Assembly: GCA_026987055.1 (NCBI GenBank)
Contig: JALSNL010000042.1
Location: 1 to 5,254 of the forward strand
Direction of reading: 5' to 3'
Source of the DNA: Melioribacteraceae bacterium
Lineage (GTDB): Bacteria; Bacteroidota; Ignavibacteria; Ignavibacteriales; Melioribacteraceae
Length of the DNA stretch: 5,254 nt
The position numbers and the translations under genes were made by a program. Positions 1-5,254 of the stretch are shown here, one piece after another; within the stretch, counting starts at the first letter, position 1; every line of letters begins with the position of its first letter. The notes below the pieces were generated by a model. The model saw only the letters and a list, made by a program, of their open reading frames with translations, was not told the DNA's origin and did not search any database.

Positions 1-60
1 AATATCAGTTATGCTAAAATAAGAATTGTAAAAGCAAAGCTGTTCCCTAAAAACAATTAA
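1..60 (+). CDS. C-terminal tail of a possible truncated gene
   Basis: Frame 1 of the plus strand is open from the window edge to a TAA at 58-60 and gives a 19-residue basic tail (NISYAKIRIVKAKLFPKNN). The other two plus frames hit stops within the first 21 bases. If real, this gene converges on the minus-strand lipoprotein gene, with only 13 bases between the two stop codons. Nineteen open codons can occur by chance and the product cannot be identified, so this is tentative. Confidence 0.35.
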   Translation, partial: NISYAKIRIVKAKLFPKNN

Positions 61-84
61 AAATTTTATTAAATTATTTTAATT
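55..84. terminator. AT-only inverted repeat between convergent stops
   Basis: AATTAAAA at 55-62 is the exact reverse complement of TTTTAATT at 77-84, with a 14-base loop. The arms cover the stop codon at 58-60 and lie at the end of the minus-strand gene stopping at 74. It could act as a weak bidirectional terminator, but it has no G:C pairs and such repeats are common in AT-rich DNA. Confidence 0.25.
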
Positions 85-442
85 TGGAAAATTTACTTGA
101 TTTTGGTTTTGACGATTTTTCATCTTTGAGATGTGCTTTCAGCGTATCCAAATATTCTTTTGAAAACTTAAAAAATTCTTCCCATTGCTCTTTATCATAT
201 TCCAAAGATTTTATAGCTTCCGTATAATTATCTTTTGTTACGGAATATTTTTTAAATATTTCGTCAGTTTTAAGCGCAAGGGAATCTGTATTGTGGTACT
301 GTTCTTCAATAATTAATTTATCAACATAAATTTTAGCCAGTTTTTCTTTATCTATTTTATTATTTGAAGAACAGTTTAGAAAAGAAACAGCAAGTAGAAC
401 AAAACTAAAAAATATTAAATATTTTGAATGTAACCTTTCCAA
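74..442 (-). CDS. Small predicted lipoprotein, unknown function
   Basis: This is a 122-residue protein that I do not recognise with confidence. Residues 1-24 look like a lipoprotein signal peptide: a short basic n-region (MERLHSK), a hydrophobic core (YLIFFSFVLLAVSF) and a Cys at 24 followed by CSSNN. Asn at -1 makes the lipobox (FLNC) relaxed compared with the usual Ala/Gly/Ser. The mature part is charged and probably helical, with a lysine/serine-rich tail. The pattern of an EE motif, IFKKYSVT, then a WEEFFKF...YLDTLK segment recalls small Bacteroidota lipoproteins of the DUF4296 type, but that is only an impression. The start is TTG at 440-442; no ATG or GTG is available before the signal peptide. 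It lies 3 bases after the rhomboid stop codon with no good Shine-Dalgarno site, so translation probably depends on coupling to the upstream gene. Expected location is membrane-anchored in the envelope. Confidence 0.7.
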   Translation of the reverse strand: MERLHSKYLIFFSFVLLAVSFLNCSSNNKIDKEKLAKIYVDKLIIEEQYHNTDSLALKTDEIFKKYSVTKDNYTEAIKSLEYDKEQWEEFFKFSKEYLDTLKAHLKDEKSSKPKSSKFSKLK

Positions 443-445
443 AAC

Positions 446-1351
446 TCAATTTCTTTTGCTGGCGTCAAAAAGTATTTTCTTTTCACGTTCCGTTAAATTT
501 TGATAACCGCTTCTGCTAATTTTATCAAGAATTTCATCAATTACTTGTTGGTCAACTTTTTCGGAATAATTAGTATCCGAATTAATTTCATAAAATTCCG
601 CATCTTCAACTTCCCTTTTCCCAAAACCGAATCCACGGGATTTCTTTTTAAATGAAGGCTGACTATAAGAGGAAGAAGTTCCGCTTTTAAATATTTCAAA
701 TAATCTATCGAAGTTATAATTATGTTTTCTATCCATCATTATAAAGAAAAATGCGGTAATTGCTCCACCCAGATGAGCTAAATGAGCTACAAGTCCACCA
801 TTACTTACAGACATAAATTCAATAACCATCAAAAATACAATAAGGTATTTTGCTTTAACGGGTAACAGAAAATAAATGTAAATTAATCTATTTGGGAAAT
901 ACATAGCAAAAGCAACCATAACACCAAAAACAGCTCCGGAAGCTCCAATTACAAACCCCGAAGAACTACCAAGCAGTATTTGTAATAAACCACCGCCAAT
1001 ACCGGAAAGTAAATAAAAAATTAGAAACTTACGTGAACCCATTATATTTTCTATTTCCATTCCAAACATCCAAAGCATAAGCATATTAAAAAAGATATGC
1101 ATAAAATTAGCATGTAAAAACTGGTATGTAATTAATTGCCATGGATAAAATGAAAAGTAGGGATGATTAAAAGGCACTAACGCAAAATATTGATCTATTA
1201 TTGCGCTAAATGGAACTCCATCAATTGCAATATTTTCCGCAATTACTGTAATAAAAAAAACTGCGGCATTAATTATTAATAACCCCTTAATTACCGGTGG
1301 AAAAAAACTAAATCCACCAAAACCACGTGGTCTGTATTCGTTATAAGACAT
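446..1351 (-). CDS. Rhomboid family intramembrane serine protease
   Basis: This is a 301-residue polytopic membrane protein. Rhomboids cut transmembrane substrates inside the bilayer with a Ser/His dyad. The predicted nucleophile is Ser138 in GASG (136-139), and the partner is His193 in AHLGG (192-196). His85 and Asn89 in the segment FLHANFMHIFFN match the family's oxyanion-stabilising residues. Hydrophobic segments lie near residues 20-38, 73-99, 108-128, 133-151, 156-178 and 187-206, which is consistent with the six-helix rhomboid core. After the core comes a cytosolic tail: a basic, Ser-rich linker (about 207-247) and a conserved-looking end at 266-301 (DEILDKISRSGY, LTEREKKILFDASKR). I associate this tail with Bacteroidetes/Ignavibacteria rhomboids (DUF6576-like). 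The ATG at 1349-1351 is preceded by AAGG about 10 bases upstream, a long spacing. The gene stops with TGA directly before the lipoprotein gene. The substrate is unknown. Confidence 0.93.
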   Translation of the reverse strand: MSYNEYRPRGFGGFSFFPPVIKGLLIINAAVFFITVIAENIAIDGVPFSAIIDQYFALVPFNHPYFSFYPWQLITYQFLHANFMHIFFNMLMLWMFGMEIENIMGSRKFLIFYLLSGIGGGLLQILLGSSSGFVIGASGAVFGVMVAFAMYFPNRLIYIYFLLPVKAKYLIVFLMVIEFMSVSNGGLVAHLAHLGGAITAFFFIMMDRKHNYNFDRLFEIFKSGTSSSYSQPSFKKKSRGFGFGKREVEDAEFYEINSDTNYSEKVDQQVIDEILDKISRSGYQNLTEREKKILFDASKRN

Positions 1352-1400
1352 TAAACTACTACCTTGCTATGATATAAATAAATTCTTAAAATGAATTTAC

Positions 1401-1408
1401 CAAAATTA
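1401..1408 (-). promoter_or_regulatory. Possible -7 element for the rhomboid-lipoprotein unit
   Basis: On the minus strand TAATTTTG fits the Bacteroidota -7 consensus TAnnTTTG and lies about 50 bases before the rhomboid ATG. No convincing TTG element is present 19-21 bases upstream of it, so the site is weak. An alternative sigma70-like pair (TTGGTA, 17 bases, TATTTA) closer to the gene is also poor. Confidence 0.3.
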
Positions 1409-1440
1409 TCGTAAAAAAACTTATTCTTCTTAAATTGTAT

Positions 1441-1474
1441 AAACCTCTGCAATCAAAAATGAGAACAGAGGTTT
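1441..1474 (-). terminator. Hairpin downstream of pgk, probable terminator
   Basis: AAACCTCTG (1441-1449) pairs perfectly with CAGAGGTTT (1466-1474) around a 16-base A-rich loop. It lies 59 bases after the pgk stop. On the minus strand the stem is followed only by TTTATACAATTT-like sequence, so the U-tract is short and broken. Termination may be incomplete or factor-assisted. The stem separates pgk from the rhomboid unit. Confidence 0.55.
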
Positions 1475-1533
1475 TGTTAGTGTATAAAAAATTTTTGTAG
1501 GTTAGACCATATTCAACGGAAAATGTTCCTAAT

Positions 1534-2730
1534 TTATTTATCGGTTAAAGCTGCGACACCGGGCAAGGTTTTCCCTTCCAAAAATTCCAAAGATGCACCG
1601 CCACCGGTAGAAACATGAGAAACTTTATCTGCTAATCCGGCTTTTTTAATTGCTGCGGCAGAATCTCCACCGCCGATAATTGTTATTGCACCGTTTTCAG
1701 TTGCTTCTACTAATGCTTCGGCAATTGCATTTGTTCCTTTTGCAAAATTTTCAAATTCAAAAACTCCCATTGGACCGTTCCACACAACCGTTTTACTTTT
1801 AACTATAACTTCTCTAAATAATTCAATAGACTTTGTTCCAATATCAAGTCCCATTTTATCTTCCGGTATTTCACTCGTTGGTACAACTTCCGATGGTGAA
1901 TCGTTACTAAACTCGGCAGCTATTCTTACATCAACAGGTAATAAAAAATTGACACTGCTGCTTTTTACTTTTTTTAAAATTTCTCCGGCTAATTCAATTT
2001 TATCTTCTTCCAGTAATGATTTCCCAATTTCCATACCTTGTGCTTTATAAAAAGTATAAGCCATTCCGCCGCCAATAATCAAATTATCTACTTTGTTTAT
2101 CAAGTTTTGTATTACATCTATTTTACCGGAAATTTTTGCACCGCCCAAAATAGCTGTAAAAGGTTTTTGAGGATTTGCAATAGCTTTGCCAAGATAATCC
2201 AATTCTTTCTTCATTAAATACCCGGCGGCACATTGGTCAAAATATTTTGTAACTCCTTCTGTAGAAGCATGGGCACGATGAGCTGTTCCGAAAGCATCAT
2301 TTATATAAACATCACCAAGTTCCGCTAATTGTTTGGCAAACTCCGGGTCATTCTTTTTTTCCTCGGGATGAAATCTTAAGTTTTCCAAAAGAACAATATC
2401 CCCTTCTTTCATTGAATCAACTATTTCTTTTACTTCATCTCCAATGCAATCATTAGTAAACCTAACTTCTGTATTTAATAGTTCACTCAATCTTTTTGCA
2501 ACAGGCTTAAGACTAAATTTAGGATTAGCTTCTCCTTTTGGTCTTCCAAGATGACTCATTAAAATGGCTGCCCCGCCTTCTTCCAAAACTTTTTTAATTG
2601 TGGGAAGTGCCGAGGTAATTCTTATATCATCCGTAATTTCAAGGTTTTCATTTAACGGGACGTTAAAATCAACTCTTATTAAAACCTTTTTCCCTTTAAG
2701 ATTTAAATCTTCAATAAATAATTTATCCAT
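1534..2730 (-). CDS. pgk: Phosphoglycerate kinase
   Basis: This cytoplasmic glycolytic enzyme transfers phosphate from 1,3-bisphosphoglycerate to ADP, giving 3-phosphoglycerate and ATP; the reaction reverses in gluconeogenesis. At 398 residues it is the normal monofunctional length. The N-domain substrate site is intact: RVDFNVP (19-25), Arg37 in DDIRI, SHLGRP (59-64), Arg119 in ENLRF and Arg152 in [14 protein letters not shown] (144-157). The C-domain nucleotide site is intact: [10 protein letters not shown] (196-205), GGGMAYTF (220-227), [10 protein letters not shown] (316-325), GGGDSAAA (353-360) and [14 protein letters not shown] (374-387). The start is ATG at 2728-2730, with GGAGAG four bases upstream (2735-2740). 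It lies downstream of gap on the same strand, but an intrinsic terminator sits between them and no clear promoter fits in the short gap, so expression may come from read-through. No truncation or missing key residue was seen. Confidence 0.98.
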   Translation of the reverse strand: MDKLFIEDLNLKGKKVLIRVDFNVPLNENLEITDDIRITSALPTIKKVLEEGGAAILMSHLGRPKGEANPKFSLKPVAKRLSELLNTEVRFTNDCIGDEVKEIVDSMKEGDIVLLENLRFHPEEKKNDPEFAKQLAELGDVYINDAFGTAHRAHASTEGVTKYFDQCAAGYLMKKELDYLGKAIANPQKPFTAILGGAKISGKIDVIQNLINKVDNLIIGGGMAYTFYKAQGMEIGKSLLEEDKIELAGEILKKVKSSSVNFLLPVDVRIAAEFSNDSPSEVVPTSEIPEDKMGLDIGTKSIELFREVIVKSKTVVWNGPMGVFEFENFAKGTNAIAEALVEATENGAITIIGGGDSAAAIKKAGLADKVSHVSTGGGASLEFLEGKTLPGVAALTDK

Positions 2731-2769
2731 TTTACTCTCCGTTAAAAAAAACGATTAAAAAATATCTTT

Positions 2770-2810
2770 AAAAAAAAAAGACGCAGAAATTAAAAAAATA
2801 ACTGCGTCTT
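2770..2810 (-). terminator. Intrinsic terminator of gap
   Basis: AAGACGCAG (2778-2786) and CTGCGTCTT (2802-2810) form a perfect 9-bp stem with a 15-base A/T-rich loop. On the minus strand the stem is followed directly by a run of about ten T (complement of the A-run at 2770-2779). This is a textbook rho-independent terminator located 25 bases after the gap stop codon and about 47 bases before the pgk start. Confidence 0.85.
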
Positions 2811-2835
2811 AAAAATAAACATATTCTTAGCTTAA

Positions 2836-3831
<996 letters not shown>

Positions 3832-3852
3832 TTATGCTCTCCATTTTTTAGT

Positions 3853-3868
3853 AAATAAATATTTATTT
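3853..3868. promoter_or_regulatory. 16-bp AT palindrome in the gap leader
   Basis: Bases 3853-3868 form a perfect 16-bp palindrome (AAATAAATATTTATTT). It lies between the proposed gap -10 element (3880-3885) and the Shine-Dalgarno site (3837-3842), at about +5 to +20 of the transcript. It could be an operator or a weak leader hairpin. With only A and T it may also be chance. Confidence 0.3.
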
Positions 3869-3877
3869 TATCGATGC

Positions 3878-3908
3878 CAAATATAATGTTTATGCAAAGT
3901 AAATTCAA
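3878..3908 (-). promoter_or_regulatory. Probable gap promoter
   Basis: On the minus strand TTGAAT (3903-3908) and TATATT (3880-3885) are separated by exactly 17 bases, a good sigma70-like arrangement. The downstream element reads TATATTTG, which also fits the Bacteroidota -7 consensus TAnnTTTG, with TTG 20 bases upstream. Transcription would begin near 3873 and give a leader of about 40 bases. Confidence 0.65.
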
Positions 3909-4061
3909 TTTAGTCGTGCGTAAATTTTATAAATATGAAAGAATGAAATTAAGAATTATCAGTCTATTTGTATAATTTTTGATTTATGAAAATTGTTTTA
4001 AGCTTATAGTTACATATTCCGGTTTTAAAAAGAATTTTTTTTTCTTTTTTTACAAGAAATA

Positions 4062-4092
4062 TTGACTAAATAAGTAAACAATATTATATTTC
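4062..4092 (+). promoter_or_regulatory. Probable tRNA-Gly promoter
   Basis: TTGACT (4062-4067) and TATATT (4085-4090) are 17 bases apart, close to the sigma70 consensus. In the Bacteroidota reading it is TTG, 20 bases, TATATTTC. The tRNA starts about 30 bases downstream, so a short leader would be removed by RNase P. Confidence 0.7.
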
Positions 4093-4121
4093 TAATCTAA
4101 ATTTTTTATTTATTGATATTT

Positions 4122-4194
4122 GCGGGAGTAGCTCAGTTGGTAGAGCATCACGTTGCCAACGTGATTGTCGCGAGTTCGAGTCTCGTCTCCCGCT
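4122..4194 (+). tRNA. tRNA-Gly (anticodon GCC)
   Basis: A full cloverleaf folds in 73 bases. The acceptor is GCGGGAG/CTCCCGC. The D-arm is GCTC/GAGC. The anticodon stem TCACG/CGTGA encloses the loop TTGCCAA, which gives anticodon GCC for glycine codons GGC/GGU. The T-arm is GCGAG/CTCGT with loop TTCGAGT. Base 73 is T, as in many bacterial tRNA-Gly. CCA is not encoded, so it must be added after transcription. A promoter lies upstream and an intrinsic terminator directly downstream, so it is probably a single-gene transcript. Confidence 0.97.
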
Positions 4195-4198
4195 CAAA

Positions 4199-4227
4199 AA
4201 AAAAATCCACTTTTTGTGGATTTTTTT
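4199..4227 (+). terminator. Intrinsic terminator of tRNA-Gly
   Basis: TCCAC (4206-4210) pairs with GTGGA (4216-4220) around a TTTTT loop. The flanking A-run (4199-4205) pairs with the T-run (4221-4227), extending the stem to 12 bp and supplying the U-tract. It begins five bases after the tRNA. The A- and T-runs would allow it to work in both directions. Confidence 0.85.
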
Positions 4228-4279
4228 ATTAGTTCTTTGTTTATTTTATAGTTGGTCAAAAGTCTTTTAAGATTTTTAC

Positions 4280-4310
4280 TTTGATTTTTTTATTTTTTTT
4301 ACTAACTTTA
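4280..4310 (+). promoter_or_regulatory. Candidate higBA promoter, Bacteroidota type
   Basis: TTTG at 4280-4283 is followed after 19 bases by TAACTTTA at 4303-4310, which matches seven of eight positions of TAnnTTTG. No good sigma70 -10 is present at normal spacing from TTGATT. The transcript would start just before the higB ATG at 4336. The -7 element is overlapped by palindromes, as expected for an autoregulated toxin-antitoxin promoter. Confidence 0.45.
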
Positions 4311-4324
4311 AACGTTAGTAACGT
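4301..4324. promoter_or_regulatory. Overlapping palindromes, candidate HigA operator
   Basis: Two inverted repeats share bases. ACTAAC (4301-4306) pairs with GTTAGT (4314-4319) across 7 bases, and ACGTTA (4312-4317) pairs with TAACGT (4319-4324) across one base. They lie over the proposed -7 element and end 11 bases before the higB start. HigA-type antitoxins usually bind such palindromes to repress their own operon; binding here is inferred from position. Confidence 0.5.
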
Positions 4325-4335
4325 ATTGAGTAATT

Positions 4336-4617
4336 ATGATAAAATCTTTTGGAGATAAAGAAACTGAAAAAATTTGGGATGGTATAAGAGTTAGAAATTT
4401 TCCAGCGAACATTCAAAATATTGCTCGAAGGAAATTGAGAATGTTAAATAATTCACAGAACATTAAAGATTTAAAAATTCCTCCATCTAATAGACTTGAA
4501 AAACTTAGTGGAAGATACAAAAGCTTTTACAGTATAAGAATCAACAAGCAATGGAGAATAATATTTAAATGGGCTGGCGGAAACGCACTTGAAACTAGAA
4601 TAGTAGATTATCATTAA
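4336..4617 (+). CDS. higB: HigB-type toxin, RelE/ParE superfamily
   Basis: This 93-residue protein is of normal HigB length. Members of this family are ribosome-dependent mRNA endonucleases that cut translated messages and stop growth until neutralised by HigA. The family pattern is visible: basic helix ARRKLRMLNNS (30-40), then LKIPPSNRLEKLSGRYKSFYSIRINKQWRIIFKW in the order expected for the PF05015-type fold, and the C-terminal RIVDYH (88-93). Arg74 in QWRI and the terminal Asp91-Tyr92-His93 correspond to residues considered catalytic in characterised HigB toxins, so the protein is probably active. The ATG at 4336 has no clear Shine-Dalgarno site. It is followed after 11 bases by the antitoxin gene. 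Toxin-first order is typical of higBA and unlike most other toxin-antitoxin operons. Confidence 0.93.
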   Translation: MIKSFGDKETEKIWDGIRVRNFPANIQNIARRKLRMLNNSQNIKDLKIPPSNRLEKLSGRYKSFYSIRINKQWRIIFKWAGGNALETRIVDYH

Positions 4618-4628
4618 AACAATAGAAT

Positions 4629-4928
4629 ATGAAAGAATTAAAGAATATACATCCTGGTGAAATATTACTTGAAGAATTTTTAAAACCTCTTAAAATTTCA
4701 GTTTACAGACTTTCAAAAGATACTTTTCTTCCTCAGACAAGGATTAGTGAAATTGTTAAGGGACGTAGAAGAATAACTGCCGATACAGCTTTAAGATTAT
4801 CTCGGTATTTTGGTAATTCTGCAAAATTTTGGCTTGGCTTACAAAGTGATTACGATATTGAAGAGGAAAAAATTAATAAAAAAACCGAGCTTGAAAATAT
4901 TCAAACAATAAATACCAGTGCAGCATAA
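4629..4928 (+). CDS. higA: HigA-type antitoxin, XRE family helix-turn-helix
   Basis: This 99-residue antitoxin should bind and neutralise the HigB product and repress the operon. The N-terminus NIHPGEILLEEFLKPLKIS (6-24) is the hallmark opening of the HigA/VapI family. A helix-turn-helix follows (about 24-50: VYRLSKDTF...TRISEIVKGRRRIT), then TALRLSRYFGNSAKFWLGLQSDYDI (53-77), the conserved second half of the domain. The last 20 or so residues are polar and variable. The ATG at 4629-4631 is 11 bases after the higB stop with no good Shine-Dalgarno site, suggesting coupled translation. No terminator is obvious downstream. Confidence 0.94.
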   Translation: MKELKNIHPGEILLEEFLKPLKISVYRLSKDTFLPQTRISEIVKGRRRITADTALRLSRYFGNSAKFWLGLQSDYDIEEEKINKKTELENIQTINTSAA

Positions 4929-5001
4929 TTTTATTTATATTAGAGTACTAAAAATATAGAAGTGTTAAAGTTCTGAAATGAACGGCAGTTCTTAAAAAAA
5001 C

Positions 5002-5103
5002 GGCGGCGTGGCCAAGTGGCTTAAGGTCCCACTCTAAATCAGCGGGATAAACTTCGGTCTGCAACCCGCCTTTGTTTTCGGCGGGCGAATCCGATCGCCG
5101 CAG
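5002..5103 (+). pseudogene. Aberrant tRNA-Cys-like element with remodelled middle
   Basis: The first 25 bases (5002-5026) are identical to the start of the intact tRNA-Cys downstream: acceptor 5' strand GGCGGCG, TG and most of the D-arm. The last 16 shared bases (5086-5101) match its T-arm and acceptor 3' strand. A central GGTCTGCAA (5056-5064) matches the Cys anticodon loop region. Between D-arm and that segment are about 28 extra bases that form their own hairpin: TCCCACT (5027-5033), loop CTAAATC, AGCGGGA (5041-5047), with one A:C mismatch. A second hairpin CCCGCC/GGCGGG (5065-5070 and 5080-5085) disrupts the T-arm, so the normal TTC of the T-loop is missing. The first acceptor pair is G:A and base 73 is G rather than the T expected for Cys. 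It is unlikely to be an ordinary elongator tRNA. It could be a decaying duplicate, a tRNA-like regulatory RNA, or an unusual adaptor. Confidence 0.6.
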
Positions 5104-5149
5104 ATGTTGATAATGTTTTGTATTTTGTATTTGTTCTTAAATTTTTTTT

Positions 5150-5223
<74 letters not shown>

Positions 5224-5254
5224 CTACTGATTCTTTTCGTAATTTTTTCTACAT

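Noticed and set aside
2564..2758. 64-codon plus-strand reading frame
   Set aside because: It lies opposite the conserved N-terminal half of pgk, has no ribosome site, and its translation resembles no protein; it is a shadow of the kinase gene.
3910..4060. Small RNA or short gene between gap and tRNA-Gly
   Set aside because: The region is AT-rich with T-runs but shows no stable GC-containing hairpin, no promoter beyond the two assigned, and no reading frame with a plausible start.
4929..5001. Promoter for the tRNA-Cys pair
   Set aside because: Only scattered TATA-like strings and a weak GTTC/GAAC inverted repeat are present; no pair of elements at acceptable spacing could be supported.
5002..5103. 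Selenocysteine or allo-tRNA (long-variable-arm adaptor)
   Set aside because: The length of about 100 bases is right, but the acceptor is not extended, the acceptor start is a G:A mismatch, no TCA anticodon falls in a proper loop, and the T-loop lacks its conserved TTC. No selenium genes are visible nearby.
5104..5149. Short tandem repeat TTTTGTA between the two tRNA copies as a CRISPR-like or regulatory array
   Set aside because: Only two units of 7 bases in low-complexity T-rich sequence; this is not more than expected by chance.

Overview
The window looks like a low-G+C chromosomal segment from the Bacteroidota/Ignavibacteriota/Chlorobi group. The lineage is an inference. It rests on a rhomboid protease with a C-terminal tail of the kind I associate with Bacteroidetes/Ignavibacteria homologues, and on several promoter-like sites that fit the Bacteroidota pattern (TTG or TTTG, about 19-20 bases, then TAnnTTTG). 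The two glycolytic genes carry clear Shine-Dalgarno sites (GGAGAG), which fits Ignavibacteria better than classical Bacteroides. This is not proof of taxon.

Minus-strand block (about 74-3910, read right to left). gap (glyceraldehyde-3-phosphate dehydrogenase) has a good promoter. It is followed by a strong intrinsic terminator and then, only about 45 bases on, by pgk (phosphoglycerate kinase). These two enzymes catalyse consecutive steps of lower glycolysis, from glyceraldehyde-3-phosphate through 1,3-bisphosphoglycerate to 3-phosphoglycerate plus ATP. After pgk there is a hairpin, then a second unit: an intramembrane rhomboid protease followed 3 bases later, in the same reading frame, by a small predicted lipoprotein that starts with TTG. 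At the left edge a plus-strand reading frame ends at base 60, probably the tail of a convergent gene.

Plus-strand block (about 4062-5254). tRNA-Gly(GCC) has its own promoter and intrinsic terminator. A toxin-first HigB/HigA toxin-antitoxin pair follows, with overlapping palindromes at its probable promoter. A normal tRNA-Cys(GCA) lies at the right edge. About 50 bases before it is an aberrant relative that keeps both ends of the tRNA-Cys sequence but has a rebuilt, longer middle. That element is the most unusual thing in the window.

The stretch between gap and tRNA-Gly (3832-4121) holds the two divergent promoters and no gene that I can see. Apart from the tRNA-Cys-like element the window looks like ordinary housekeeping DNA with a small accessory module set between tRNA genes.
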